Notes under the pieces: generated by a model | Database searches by the model: none | What the model was told of the DNA's origin: nothing | Seen by the model: only the letters and a program-made list of their open reading frames with translations | Program-made: the position numbers and the translations under genes | Assembly: GCA_014529385.2 (NCBI GenBank) | Contig: CM043963.1 | Location: forward strand, 77,055,412 to 77,119,411 | Length of the DNA: 64,000 bases | Source of the DNA: Adiantum capillus-veneris | Lineage: Eukaryota; Streptophyta; Polypodiopsida; Polypodiales; Pteridaceae | Direction: 5' to 3' | Part shown: positions 1 to 11,165 of the stretch, one piece after another | Numbering within the stretch: the stretch's first letter is position 1 | Layout: each line of letters opens with the position of its first letter

Positions 1-829
1 TTCCATGCCCTCCTTGGCCCTCCTTCATCGCCACTCTTCTGAAGCTCCTCCTCCCTGATTATGTGCTGCACTTCGTCAGAAGCCTGGATTCAGCCCTCCT
101 CCCTGGCATTTGTCCCACCTCAATTCAGCCGCCATGTTTATCTTCCATCTGAATAGCCTCTTGGTAGCAAACATAGGGGATAGGACATCCTAGGGAGGGG
201 AGACAATTACATCAAGTAGGATTAGATACAAAAATCTAGCCTCTAGTGGGGAATACCGGCTAGGAGAATTCTTTGAAAAATGAGAATCTATTGTGAGACT
301 CACCATGATCTATATATCTTATCAAATGGGCTTGTCGCATGTGCTTGGAAGTCAAGTAGTGTCGTCGGACCATCATTCATGTCCGTTAATCCATCTATCC
401 AAGCCTAAGGGTATTTTCTATTCTACTTTAGTACCCCCCCCAAACCCCACCACACACACACACATTCTGATCACTTTTGGTATTTGTAGGCTTAGGCACT
501 TTGCCATTATACTCTCAGTCAATACCTCATTCCTCACATAAATGTTTGCCAGCCATTATTAGTGATAAGGTGAAAGATCCTTTTGTTTTTGTACGAGATT
601 TCTACTTTTACTGATTGAAATTTTCTCATGAAGAGTGATCTTTACTTCTCAAAGAGTCAATATGCAATGCAAAAAATTGAGAGGCATATTGCGAGTTCTG
701 TACCATTTCCCTTATCTTTGGTACTAACTGCCACAATTCAAGGTACTACTGAACCTGACTTTTGGTATGTATGTTACTTTTTTTTGAAAGCATATACTCA
801 AGATTTGGAGTTGTAAGGCTCTACTAAAA
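1..829. other. Non-coding flank, no gene seen
   Basis: I see no gene here. The open frames are short, start anywhere and resemble nothing. There is a C-rich then CA-rich patch around 427-466. The stretch probably belongs to the LTR whose 3' end lies just downstream, but I cannot place its start. Confidence 0.5.
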
Positions 830-1077
830 TGTTAGGGTCACCTTTGCCATTTAATTGTAAACTATTCCACCCTGTGCTTGCGTTGTATCTCATTGAAGCA
901 ATATAAAGAAATACCGAAAGGGGGGCCATCATTTGGGGCCGGTGCAGCCTGGGAGTAGAACTCCGCCACTCTGTGTCTTGTGTGGATTGTCTCTCTCTTT
1001 CAGTTCAATTGTTTTAAATTTTTTAAAGTCTATTCCGTCTTATCTTTTGCATTAGCAAGTGGTGCCATTCCGTTACA
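830..1077 (+). repeat. 3' part of an LTR (family A)
   Basis: The core TATAAAGAAATACCGAAAG, then TTTGGGGCC, then an 'ACTCCGCCACTC' block and a CT-rich tract, matches the 3' part of several other LTRs in the window (4181-4933, 7884-8535, 17100-17365; inverted at 2703-2790, 28010-28075, 43705-43785). It ends in TTACA directly before a methionine-tRNA-type primer site, which fixes it as a 5' LTR end. The 5' limit is uncertain. Confidence 0.7.
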
Positions 1078-1078
1078 G

Positions 1079-1090
1079 TGGTATCAGAAC
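1079..1090 (+). other. Primer-binding site, tRNA-iMet type
   Basis: TGGTATCAGAAC lies one base after the LTR end. TGGTATCAGAGC is the usual plant LTR-retrotransposon primer site, complementary to the initiator methionine tRNA 3' end. There is one mismatch. Confidence 0.7.
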
Positions 1091-1197
1091 TTCAAGCGTG
1101 TTGTCAGGTGCAGCGGAAGTGTTTAGGGATTTAACTCGGATCTAGTACTCCGTACAAATACAAGGTTACTTTACTTCACTTGAAAGAACTGAATTGA

Positions 1198-1327
<130 letters not shown>

Positions 1328-1539
1328 ATGTTGGGTCCCAACAACCCTCAAGGGCCCCCTTGCTCTGTTGCTAGAGCAATTACTTGCTTTATTTCTTGCA
1401 CAGTGTTGATACAATGATGTAAGTCCCGAGATACTGAGATGTTAATGGGTACTTGATGCATATGGTTGGTATTGCTAGGATGTTGAGGGATACTACAATA
1501 GATGATGAGGGGTACTGCGGGTAGGTACTTGGTACCGTT

Positions 1540-2400
1540 GGATACTTTGTACTGAACATCCTGCTCTCATAAGCAATGACATGGCCTTCTTGCATCAAAA
1601 CTGCTCCCAGTTTACAACCACATGCATCACAAAAAACTTCAAATGGCTTTTGCAAATCTGGCAAAGCCAACACTAGTCAAGAAGTCAATTTCTCTTTGAG
1701 CGTCTGAAAAGCGGTCACCTCTGTCGATCCCCACGTGAAAGCGACTCCATTTAGAGTTAGTAAATGCAAAGGTGAAGGTATCTCTGCAAACTTTCAAATG
1801 AACTGCCGGTAATAAGAGCACAAGCCCAAAAAACTTTGAACTTCATGAACATTCTTTAGGTTAGGCCAATCGCGGATAGTCTCAATTTTGGTCGGGTCCA
1901 TCTGCACTCCTTCTGCTGAGACAATGTGCCTCAAGAAATGTATTTTGGGCAAGAAAAACTCACTCTTCTCCACGTTGATAACCAATTTATGTTTTTGCAG
2001 TGCTTGAAAGACATGCAGGAGATGATGTCGGTGCTTTGTTTTTGGAGAAAACTATAATGTCGTCAAAGGAAGTGCCCACAAAAGATTGATACTCTCTGAA
2101 AATCCTATCCACCATCATTCGATTAAATGTTGCTGGAGCATTTGTAAGTCCAAAAGGCATCACGAAGTATTTGTATAAACTAAAGGTTGTCCAGAAAGCT
2201 GTCTTGTAGACATCCCCCGGAGCAATTCAGATCTGATGATATCCACTTTTCAGATCAATTCTGTTAAAGCAAGAGGGCCCCTGTAGTCTATTGAGAATAT
2301 CATTGATCCTTGGGATAGGGAATCTGTTCTTGATGGTGTTTTATTGAGAGCTCTATAGTCAATGCACATTCTCGAAGATCGTCTTTCTTTATCCTTCGAG
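1540..2400 (-). pseudogene. Ty3/gypsy reverse transcriptase-RNase H relic
   Basis: Read on the minus strand, the 2400 end gives an RT segment (MCIDYRALNK type) with stops and frameshifts. It continues into the connection region (EKSEFFLPKIHFLRHIVS, then FLGLCSYYRQFI) and ends in the RNase H start (FEVFCDACGCKLGAVLMQ). This order is typical of Ty3/gypsy pol. No catalytic YxDD box survives in frame. There are at least four frame breaks, so it is a dead fragment. It lies antisense to the neighbouring plus-strand LTRs, so it derives from a different insertion. Confidence 0.85.
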
Positions 2401-2621
2401 TACTTGGTCATTCTCTTTGCACACGTGTCGACCTAGAGTTAGCACTTGTACTCCTTTTTGTCAACATCCCCCGTTGAAAACTTGTCGTTGTCTTCCTTGA
2501 AAAGAGGCTTTCCATTAGAATTGTTGTTGGTTCTTTCGGTTCCTCCACTAGGGGTGGAGTGCTCTTCATCCTCCTGTGTAGTCGGTGGAGGGGTGTTATT
2601 TCAATCGGATTCACTGCTAGT

Positions 2622-2625
<4 letters not shown>

Positions 2626-2704
<79 letters not shown>

Positions 2705-2790
2705 CAACACAAAGTGGTGGAGTTCCATTCCCACATACACTGGCCCCAAAGGCTCGGCCCCTTTTGGTGTTTCTTTCTTTATTGATGATT
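2626..2790 (-). repeat. (GA)n tract joined to an inverted family-A LTR core
   Basis: A pure GA tract covers 2626-2702. Bases 2703-2790 are the reverse complement of the LTR core (on the minus strand AATAAAGAAA..CC then TTTGGGGCC and a 'CTCCACCACT' block). In the intact plus-strand LTR at 4181-4933 the same core is also followed by a CT tract, so the microsatellite is part of the LTR design. I found no primer site beyond the tract, so this copy is truncated. Confidence 0.7.
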
Positions 2791-2799
2791 CACAAAGCA

Positions 2800-4180
2800 C
2801 AACAATCAGGAAGCACTTCCTCTACATTCTGTACACTATAGAGTGCAAGAGAGGACCCCCAAGGCTCATATTTAAAGGCCCAAGGCCAAAATATAGTAGA
2901 TATGAAAAGTTGGAGACCAAAAACACATTTCCTAAAAATCTAGGATTTCTAAAAATCCACTGCGAATTCCAAGATGTCCGTACAAGTGCCATGTCATTAT
3001 TGAGGTTACAATCTTGTCCGACTTGATTCGACCACTTTTGGGTGCCTAAAATAATTCCTCTTCAATTGAAATGTTGTAGGGGTCCATTGAAGGCACCTAA
3101 CTCCATTTAGGGCCATGCCATCCATCTCTTCGGAGGTCAGACATCCGGTAGAAGTATTAGAGACTATGCTTGTTCACGGGTGTGGGGTATCTTGGGTGGA
3201 GAATAGTGAACCTTGGTTTATTTTCAGAGTAGTAATGTAGGTAAATACTAGTTCTTTCTTCATAATGTGATCACCCACTCTTGCATGTGACATAAGTTGA
3301 TACAAATTTGAGACCACTTTTCCTATATAGTAATCTCACAATGGGAAAGGTAGGCCCACAATGTACTTCTCAATCTGTTTTGCAAAAGTAATGTCTTGAA
3401 AGTGGAAACCAGTAGATAAGCCCCATGATCTTTGGTTGTATGCGGAAAGGGTGTCTGAGGGCTGCATCCTGAGGGGAGACCAAGCTGCAAGTATGTCTAC
3501 TTCAAAGGTCTCATCAAGGAAGCTTGGGTAGGAAGCAAGTTTAAAGTCATGCCACATTTTGGGACTGTTAGGTTTCTGGTTAGGGCAGCCCACCATGTCA
3601 AAGCACTATCCTTGAGGAAGTGACTTGCGGCAAGTCGCGTTCTTTTGTAAAGTTTCCATTACTGAAGAGGACGTTGAGCTGTTGTAGGAACTTGAGAGGT
3701 GCAGAGCAATAGTAATGGCTGCACAGTGATCTAGGTGCATTAAGAGTTCTGCACGGAATGAGATGGCTAGATTGAATGATTGAAGAATGGTGTTCAATGT
3801 GAACTAAGTGTGTGATTTTGTGAATTGCATGCTATGTGGATGTACTGTCTTGTGAGGATAGTCATGGGCATGGTTTGCTTGGTTGAAATGTGAAATGAAA
3901 GGATATGAATCTGATAGCAACAAGATTTACTAGATTAAGACGTCCGCAAAAAAATCAACGCGGTTTGGATTGCTAAATGGTTACAATGATCAAGGTTTGT
4001 ATATGAGACCCTCAACAAAAATATGATGTGATCAGTGACTAATGTCGTTGTAGAAGTGTTGGATTAGTGGAGTCTGGTGCATGAGTACATAGAGTCAGTG
4101 TCTACTGAAGAAAGTTTTTGTCCTTTGGTTATTTTTGCAGGTGTAATCAAGGGCAATTACAATTCTTTCAGGGGGGGGGA
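2800..4180. other. Decayed retroelement internal sequence, no intact gene
   Basis: Minus-strand open stretches at 3336-3596 and 3606-3797 are adjacent and could be remains of one reading frame, but I recognise no domain. A G-run (AGGGGGGGGA, about 4171-4180) immediately before the next LTR looks like a polypurine tract. That would make this the internal region of a plus-strand element ending at 4180. Confidence 0.4.
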
Positions 4181-4788
4181 TGTCATAAAAGTGATGATGT
4201 GTCATGACAAACCGGAAGAGAAATGAATTGAACCTTAAGAATTTATGAGCACCTGCTAAGGGACCTAACCCTGAAATCCCAAAGCTTGAAATCTTAAGAG
4301 AAAACCGGAAGAGAAATGAATTGAACCTTAAGAATTTATGAGCACCTGCTAAGGGACCTAACCCTGAAATCCCAAAGCTTGAAATCTGAGGTGGATTTCC
4401 GTAAAATGTGCTAACGTTCTGATGAGGCATACTCTACGAACAATGACGTGGCATGACAATATGGACCTTCTGCTTTTGCACTGTTGATGCCACATGGTAG
4501 GTTGTACGGACTTCCACAATTTACGCTGGCTGATTTCAGTGCTAGCTTGGGAGCAGATGCTTTTGGGGTTTAGTGCTTTTGAGAGAACTGGATTTGGGGC
4601 TCTGCTTTTGGGCAACCCTTGTATTGTTTATAAGTGCCCTTGGGGCCTTACTTTGTAGAGCATTTGGACGTTGAGTCTAAGAGCAGAGGACCCTTGGGAG
4701 TTGTACTTTGCCATGAGCAATTATAAAGAAATCCCGAAAGGGCGCAAGTCTTTGGGGCAAATGCATCTCGATGCGGAACTCCGCCGTG

Positions 4789-4855
<67 letters not shown>

Positions 4856-4933
4856 ACATAAAGTTCAATGATTTTGCAGTTTCATTTGTGTGTTGCTATT
4901 AATTTCTCGCTTGGAGTGTCCAAGCCTCTAACA
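4181..4933 (+). repeat. Complete LTR (family A)
   Basis: It begins TGTCATAAAA right after a G-rich polypurine tract and ends CTCTAACA right before the primer site ATGGTATCAAAGC, so both termini are supported. It carries the family core at about 4722-4785 and a 60-bp CT tract (4791-4850). Having a polypurine tract on its left and a primer site on its right means it is shared by two elements, or that a recombined tandem copy is present. Confidence 0.8.
4211..4386. repeat. 93-bp tandem duplication inside the LTR
   Basis: The segment starting ACCGGAAGAGAAATGAATTG at 4211 is repeated from 4304 with almost no change over about 83 bp (period 93). It is therefore a recent duplication in the U3 part of the LTR. 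Confidence 0.9.
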
Positions 4934-4934
4934 A

Positions 4935-4946
4935 TGGTATCAAAGC
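4935..4946 (+). other. Primer-binding site, tRNA-iMet type
   Basis: TGGTATCAAAGC lies one base after the LTR end and matches the consensus TGGTATCAGAGC with one change. Confidence 0.75.
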
Positions 4947-5039
4947 TCAAAAAGAATCTGGCAGAGATAACACCTCCCAGCGGGGAGGCGAAGAAAAGTT
5001 GAAACCCGGCGTGGGAACTGAAGAAAAGAATGAAGAATT

Positions 5040-5708
5040 GGGAAAATTTGCAGTAGGGAAGTTTGCCAGAGCGGAGCACAAACATCAATTGCAAGCTGAC
5101 ACGTGTGAAAAGATTGATCAAATACTCCAGAGATACGAAATTTGCGAAACACCTGAAGAATTACCCATACTTGAGATGGCGTAAGGCCAATGATTCTCCT
5201 CGTAGGTCGGGAAGAAAGTTCAAAGGACAGAAGAATGTAGAATAGCGAAAATTATACTTGCAAAAAGAGCTGGATAGTTCTTAACAAGAAGATGAACTAG
5301 ATAATGAAAGGCTTGACATAGTGCGCACTTTCAGAAGAAGAGGAAATCGGCGGATTTTTCCAATTATTTGGGCCGAAAGTCAACTTTCAAGGTGGCGAGT
5401 TGATCCAAGAGCCGTGCTCATTTAGAGGATGACTCATATTTTAATTCTTCTTCAAAGAGTTCCGACAATTCGTCGTCCTCTACTTCTAGTGAAGATGCGA
5501 AAAGGCGGAAGAAGCGCAGAAAAAGCAAGAAAAGCAGATTTCTTGAAAAAGTCTAGAAGGCATGGGAGACCATCTAGCAATTCAGAGGAGGAGAGCTCGT
5601 CCTCTTTTGACAGTGAACAAATGATCAAGAAGATCAAGGAACAGGGTCAGGCCGTCAAGTTTGAGACGTTTTTAGGCTACCAGCACACCCATCAAGCCCT
5701 TGAGTTTA
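5040..5708 (+). pseudogene. gag relic of a gypsy-like element
   Basis: This follows the LTR and primer site at the distance expected for gag. Frame pieces at 5063-5245 and 5429-5740 read as a basic, serine-rich protein (an SSSSTSSED stretch, then a KRRKKRRKSKK-like basic run, then SSNSEEESSSS). The minus-strand relic at 56198-56464 has the same basic/serine arrangement, and the piece at 43221-43553 shares the start of the protein. Frames shift at least twice. I infer gag from position and cross-similarity, because no zinc knuckle is visible. Confidence 0.55.
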
Positions 5709-6083
5709 TGTCACAAACTGCTGACGTGTCAAAGCCCTAAAGAATGGAGCCAACTTACACATGACGATCAAGGGGACTAAACCCTAAGAAGAACAAGTAA
5801 CAGAATAAGAAGTCCCACCAACTTATGGGAACCCCATCCGATGGGGCCCCAAGTGACAGGAACCACAAAGAAAGACTTGCGTCAAAAAATTGATGACGTG
5901 GCAGTTGTAGAGATTTTGCGTTGACAATGCTGACGTGAGATTTTTGCAAAACGCGCTGATAGTGTTGACGTGGTAGTTGTGCCGAATTCCGTGATTCATG
6001 CTGGCAGCTTTTTGGCATTGCTTTTGGACCAGAAGCTTTTGAGTTTGAAGGCTTTTCATGTGAACAACTTTTCATAGGCTGCG
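5709..6083 (+). repeat. LTR, first of three in the tandem array (3'-truncated)
   Basis: It starts TGTCACAAACTGCTGACG and runs parallel to the LTRs at 7884 and 10156: AGCCAACTTAC, GGGGCCCC, GACGTGGCAGTTGT, TTGGCATTGCTTTTGGACC, TTTTCATAGGC. The match stops at about 6083, so the R/U5 end and the primer site are missing and unrelated sequence follows. Confidence 0.8.
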
Positions 6084-6552
6084 ATCTAGCAAAGAGTGTA
6101 TAGCATAGTGACTGGCAATGTACTAAGGAACCACTTCTGTTGATAACTAGATGTACCCTCAATGTGTCTTAGTTTGACTTTCAAACTATATGCATGATCA
6201 ACCTAAACCCTGGCTACTCATCCAATTCTGACCATCCAAAGCTGGTGTAAATCAACCTTTGAACTGCTCCAAATCAGCCCTTATCTATGACCTGCTTGAT
6301 GCAAAATTTGATGTGTGACCCAATAAAAAACTTCCCCTAAATTCATCCGAGTTCTAGTGCACATTGGTGACCAATTGTTACAAGTAATCAAACACCCCCC
6401 CCCCCCCCCCCCCTCCAATAAATATGATACCCCCCTTCCTTATTTTTAAGCTTGGGAGATAAATTATTGGGGGTCTGTCCCTAACTTATACACTTATATA
6501 GCTTGTAAAAAAAACCCCCTCCCTTGCACTTACGTGGTGCGGTAATTTTTCC
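6084..6552. other. Unrelated insert with a poly(C) run
   Basis: This replaces the expected LTR end and start of the internal domain. A run of about 20 C lies near 6391-6412. No gene is seen. It may be a filler or conversion tract. Confidence 0.5.
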
Positions 6553-6681
6553 ATGGTGAATCCCCCGGGGCACACTCCATCTTCACCGCTCATGTCTTAC
6601 AGGGCATAAGCCATAAAGATCACTTGCAAGAGAGGGATCCAAGATTTTTTTCGAGCTGCTCTTTTTCTTACAAGTAGTGCC

Positions 6682-7008
6682 ATGCAGATGTTGATGTCTA
6701 TAGCTACCAAGGACATGGCAAGCTTTCAAGAAAATTTTGCCCGAAGTTATATGGTTTTTGACATCTTCCTTTGGAGTGCAACTTCTAGCAGAGTGGGGTA
6801 TCCTGAACTGCTTGCCATGGAAACCCTAACAGATTATCACTTGAAATTTCTCAACATCTCTCAGTAGATGTCTCTTCACGAGTTGATGACCTTGGAGGTC
6901 CGATGCGATTGCTATCTTGGGACTACCATTGCCGCCACAGGAACACTACCCGTCGAAGAGCTGATGGACCATGATGTGGTCTGCCATGACCTTATGAAAA
7001 GAATCTAA
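6682..7008 (+). CDS. Small conserved reading frame of unknown function, split by a stop
   Basis: The frame opens at ATG 6682 for 61 codons, stops at TAG 6865-6867, and continues at once in the same frame with ATG for 46 codons to TAA 7006-7008. The copy at 8812-9138 has the same two-part structure, with TAA in place of TAG. The protein (MQMLMSIATKDMASFQENF start, LPVEELMDHDVV in the second half) resembles nothing I know. Its preservation in two repeats may only reflect their recent common origin. A gag leftover is possible. Confidence 0.35.
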
Positions 7009-7279
7009 ACCTAATTTTCGGTGCATGTTTCAAGATGGAAAGCCAGTCGACTTTTCGAGCTCGACTAATGTCGAGATTGTTTTTTTTTAGTTTGAGTTTT
7101 GTTTGAGAACTTGTTTGGTGATCCTGTTTGAAATTTGTTTGAAATGGATGGTATCTGTTTTGGACCTGTTTTGGTGTTGATTTAAATTGTTTGACTCTAG
7201 TTTTAATATTGGTTTCAATGATTGGTGATTTTAGTCCTCGATGCAGTAGTGAGAAATGATGTTTGAGAATGCTTGTTCA

Positions 7280-7500
7280 TACTCATGGCCCAGACCCTTG
7301 TGGTTATTTGCGGGGGGAGTATTGAATGATTGAAAAGTGTTGTTTTTACTCATGGCCCGAACCCTTGTGGATATTTATGGGGGGAGTATTGTTGTTGTGA
7401 CTCCTGACCTGGATCTTTTTAGGTTATGCGGGAGGAGTGATGAGGGAGTCGTTGAATATCTCAGCCCAGACCTTGTTAGGTTATGCGGGAGGAGTGTTCA
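7280..7500. repeat. G-rich imperfect tandem repeats, copy 1
   Basis: Units of the form GGCCCGGACCCTTGTGGTTA followed by a GCGGGGGGAGTATTG tail recur at irregular 40-70 bp spacing. The same block is expanded at 9405-9760 in the sister internal domain. Confidence 0.7.
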
Positions 7501-7883
7501 TCGGCAGCTTTATGTTTGTATGTCTTGTAACATGTATATGTGAGCATTGTGTTGCATTGTGATGTGCCAACCACTGAATATTCCTAATTGGATGAGATTG
7601 CATGGGTATGTAATTTTAGTGCATCAAGACACCCGTGGAAGATCAGTGCGTTCTGGGTGTGATGGCTAATTTTACTACGCCGGAATATCAAGAGTTCCGA
7701 TCTGGATGAAAGGAGAAGCCAACTCCTTGATCAAAACAGCCGAAAGAAGAATCTCTAACTCCTTAACAAAAAGAGAAAATTGATTGTTCCTCGGAATGAT
7801 CCCTGGAAATTTTTGAGCTAACTTGAGTTGTTTTGCAGATATGTTATAATCACGGACAATTACTCTCTTTCAAGAAGGGTAGA

Positions 7884-8535
7884 TGTCACAAACTTTTGAC
7901 GTGTCAAAGCCTTGAAGAATGGAGCCAAATTACAGATGCCGGCTCAGGGGCTTAAACCCTAAGAAGAACAAGTAACAGAAGAAGAAGTCCTACCAACTTA
8001 TGGGGACCCCGTCCGGGGCCCCAGGTGACATAAAGGATTAAAATAAAGCAGGAACCACAAAGAAAGACTTGCGCCAAAAACTAATGACGTGGTAGTTGTA
8101 CAAGCAATTTCGGATTTTGTGTTGACAATGCTAACGTGGCAAATTTTCACAAAACGCTCTTAGAGTGCTAACATGGCAGCTGTACGAAATTCCGTGATTT
8201 ACGTTGGCAGATTTTTGGCATTGCTTTTGGACCAGAAGCTTTTGAGTTTGAATGCTTTTCATGTGAGCTGCTTTTCATAGGCCAAGGGCCTTTAAATATG
8301 TGCTAAGGGCTCATTCTCTGGCATGCTTCGTGGAGCAGGTGCAGAGCGTAGAGTTATCGCTTGTACTGTGTTGATGCAATATAAATAAATATTGAAAGGG
8401 GCGCCAAGGTTTGGGGCCAATACTCTCTGGGGTGGAATTCCGCCACTCCGTGTCGCGTGTCGTCTCTCTCTTTCAGTGCTAAAAGTTTTTCAGTATGTTC
8501 TTTTCTATTGGCATGTGGTGTCCATCTTGTGAATG
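7884..8535 (+). repeat. LTR, second of the tandem array (complete)
   Basis: It begins TGTCACAAAC after a polypurine-like CAAGAAGGGTAGA and ends just before the primer site at 8536. U3 contains GACGTGG and TTGGCATTGCTTTTGGACC. TTTAAATATG (8290-8300) may be the promoter TATA region. The family core (AATATTGAAAGGGGCGCC, TTTGGGGCC) sits at about 8385-8450, followed by a CT-rich splice-like tract. This is the best reference copy for this LTR in the window. Confidence 0.85.
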
Positions 8536-8547
8536 TGGTATCAGAGC
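8536..8547 (+). other. Primer-binding site, tRNA-iMet type
   Basis: An exact TGGTATCAGAGC. Confidence 0.85.
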
Positions 8548-8811
8548 ATCAGGCGTGTTCTTTTTTAAAAACATACCGGTCCTAAATCAAAGAGCAGACA
8601 GAGCAAGATTGCACTTCCAAAGTTCATTGGAAATTTCAGCTTCGTGCTCTAATCCCGGACTTATTAGGCACTCCCACCCTTACTTTATTGCGCCTCGGGC
8701 GCGCTCCCATCTTCACCGCTCATGTCTTACAGGGTATACACCATAAAGATCACTTGCAAGAGAAGCATCCAAGATTTCTTTTGAGCTGCTCTTTTTCTCA
8801 GAAGCAGTGCC

Positions 8812-9138
8812 ATGCAGATGTTGATGTCTATAGCTACCAAGGACATGGCAAGCTTTCAAGAAAATTTTGCCCGAAGTTATATGGTTTTTGACATCTTCCT
8901 TTGGAGTGTAACTTCTAGCAGAGTGGGGTATCCTGAACTGCTTGCCATGGAATCCCTAGCAGATTATCACTTGAAATTTCTCGACATCTCTCAGTAAATG
9001 TCTCTTCACGAGTTGATGACCTTGGAGGTCCGATGCGATTGCTATCTTGGGACTACCATTGCCGCCACAGGAACACTACCCGTCGAAGAGCTGATGGACC
9101 ATGATGTGGTCGGCTATGACCTTATGAAAGGAATCTAA
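8812..9138 (+). CDS. Second copy of the small stop-split reading frame
   Basis: ATG 8812 gives 61 codons that differ at only a few positions from 6682-6867. It ends with TAA (8995-8997), then continues in frame from ATG 8998 to TAA 9136-9138. No family is recognised. See the copy at 6682. Confidence 0.35.
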
Positions 9139-9404
9139 CCCTAATTTTTGGTGCATGTTTCAAGATGGAAAGCCAGTCGACTTTTCGAGCTCGACTGATG
9201 TCAAGATTGTTTTTTTTAAGTTTGAGTTTTGTTTAAGAACTTGTTTGGTGATCTTGTTTGAAATTTGTTCAAAATGGATGGTATCTGTTTTGAACCTGTT
9301 TTGGTGCCAATTTGAATTGTTTGAGTCTGGTTTTAATATTGGTTTCAATGATGGGTGATTTTATTCCACAGTGGAGTAGTGAGAAATGATGTTTGAGAAT
9401 GCTT

Positions 9405-9760
9405 GTTCATACTCATGGCTCGGACCCTTGTGGTTATTTGTGGGGGGAGTATTGAATGATTGAAAAGTGTTATTTTTACGCATGGCCCGGACCCTTGTGG
9501 TTATTTACGGGGGGAGTATTGTTGTTGTGACTCCCGGCTCGGACCTGGATGGTTATGCGGGAGGAGTATTAAGAAGTCTGAGCAGTGGTTACTCTCAGCA
9601 CCTCAAACGACGCAGGCTGCGGTCTGGGGGGCGTTTGGTTGTAAAATGCCTCTATATCTCCCGGCTCGAACCTTTTTAGGTTATGCGAGAGGAGTGATGA
9701 GGGAGTCGTTGAATATCTCTTGGCCCATAACTTGTTAGCTTATGCGGAAGGAGTGTTCAT
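9405..9760. repeat. G-rich imperfect tandem repeats, copy 2
   Basis: Five or so degenerate units (GGCYCGGACC...GGTTATGCGGGAGGAGT) are present. It is longer than the sister block at 7280-7500, so unit number changed after the internal domains separated. The frames through it are not convincing genes. Confidence 0.7.
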
Positions 9761-10155
9761 TGGCGGCTTTATGTTTCTATGTCTTGTGACATGCATATGT
9801 GAGCATTTGTGTTGCATTGTGATGTGCGAACCACTGAATATTCCTAATTGGATGAGATTGCATGGGTATGTACTTTTTGTGCATCAAGACCCGTGGAAGA
9901 TCAGTGTGGTCTGGGTGTGATGGCTAATATTACTACCCTTGAATATCAAGAGTTCCAATCTGGACGAAAGGAGAAGCCAACTCCTTGATCAAAAGAGCCA
10001 AAAGAAGCCAACTCCTTAATCAAAAGAGCCAAAAGGAGAAGCTCACTCCTTAACAAAAAGAGCAAACTGATTGTCCCTCGGAAATTTTTGAGCTAACTTC
10101 AGTTGTTTTGCAGATTTGCTGTAATCGCGCACGATTACTCTTTCAAGAAGGGGAG

Positions 10156-10422
10156 ATGCCACAAACTGCTAATGTGTCAAAGCCCTGAAGGATGGAGCCA
10201 ACTTACAAATGCCGGTCGAGGGGCCTAAACCTTAAGAAGAACAAGTAACAAAAGAATACGTCCTACCAACTTATGGGGACCCTGTCCAATGGGGCCACAG
10301 GTGACATAAAGGATTAAAATAAATTAGGAACCACAAGAAATACTTGCACCAAAAATTGATTACGTGGCAGATGTACGGGCAATTTTTGGATTTTGCGTTG
10401 GCAGCTTATTGGCATTGCTTTT
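10156..10422 (+). repeat. LTR, third of the array, 5' part (split by a LINE)
   Basis: It begins TGCCACAAACTGC after a polypurine tract and follows the LTR at 7884 up to TTGGCATTGCTTTT, where the LINE begins. The LTR resumes at 17086. Confidence 0.9.
10409..10422. repeat. 14-bp target-site duplication, left copy
   Basis: TTGGCATTGCTTTT is identical to 17086-17099. The uninterrupted sister LTR has this sequence once. A duplication of this length is typical of L1-type target-primed reverse transcription. The last T bases are ambiguous with the LINE poly(T). Confidence 0.92.
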
Positions 10423-10964
10423 TTTTTCCAAGAAAAAGATCCTTCCATTAGTTAATGAAACTGCCCAAAGGGCTACAACCACCTCTTCGAGAGAGGGCTA
10501 CAACAACCATGATGGGGAGACTCTCCCAATGAAAAAACAGCATATGTACAATGAGGCTAAATCAAGAAATGGGAGGAGGGAAAAGCCACACAGGTGGACG
10601 GTAGTGCCATCTGAGTACACCCTGGACCATGGTGAAAAAAGCCCCAGGACGCCAAAGTCAAAGGAAGGCCTCTCTGCGCTCCCTCATGCGGTCGAAGCTG
10701 CCCTTAAGTCTCTCGAGCTGTCTTCTGAGAGTGTGGATCAGATCTAACCAAAGATTGCAAACAGTCTCAACTGGTGGTACAGGGCGAGCCTCAAAGATGC
10801 TGAAGCAATAGGCCCGCCAGATGAACCAGAGTGTCAGGCCCCTGATGAGCTCCTAGCACTCCTCTCTCTCACTGCACCACTCTTGTGGAGTAAGCTCTGT
10901 GGTGGCAGGCTGGAGTGTAGATCGCCCCCCCTGCATCACTATCATCCTGCTGGTGAAAGATAGT

Positions 10965-11165
10965 TCAAACTGAAGTGTCGGGCCCATGAGAGTGGACCAA
11001 GCAGCTGCCCCCCAAGTGTATTGCTGAGCTTGTGGAGAGAGCAGGCATTAGCCAAAGAACACAAAGCCACACCTGTTGTGCCAAGGGACAGTCCCAAAGA
11101 CAGTGACACTGACTCTCCACAAGATGGTCACAAGTTGCGCATGCGGCCGAGAGACCACTATGCAC
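10965..11165 (-). pseudogene. LINE ORF2 C-terminal zinc finger (zf-RVT type)
   Basis: The frame contains CATCDHLVESQCHCLWDC followed by PLAQQVW. This C-x2-C...E..H.LW.C...W pattern is typical of the zinc-finger segment that follows the reverse transcriptase in plant LINEs. It is cut off from the rest of ORF2 by stops at 11200-11750. Confidence 0.75.

Larger units (their letters stand above)
6553..7883 (+). mobile_element. Internal domain 1 of the non-autonomous LTR element
   Basis: It is collinear with 8697-10155 from the block CACTCCATCTTCACCGCTCA onward, at high identity. It has no pol domains, only a small reading frame (6682-7008) and G-rich imperfect repeats (about 7280-7500). It ends in the polypurine-like CAAGAAGGGTAGA immediately before the LTR at 7884. 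Confidence 0.75.
8548..10155 (+). mobile_element. Internal domain 2 of the non-autonomous LTR element
   Basis: About 1.6 kb lies between the second and third LTR, bounded by an exact primer site and a polypurine tract (CAAGAAGGGGAGA, about 10143-10155). No gag zinc knuckle, protease, integrase or RT is present. The element must therefore be mobilised in trans (TRIM/LARD-like). It carries the small frame at 8812-9138 and the G-rich repeats at 9405-9760. Confidence 0.8.

Noticed and set aside
9460-9738. 92-codon frame with repeated Gly-Pro words
   Set aside because: Comes from the G-rich imperfect repeats. The sister internal domain does not keep it.
10364-10747. 127-codon plus-strand frame
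   Set aside because: It crosses the LTR/LINE border and lies antisense to the LINE 3' end. It is a chance frame.
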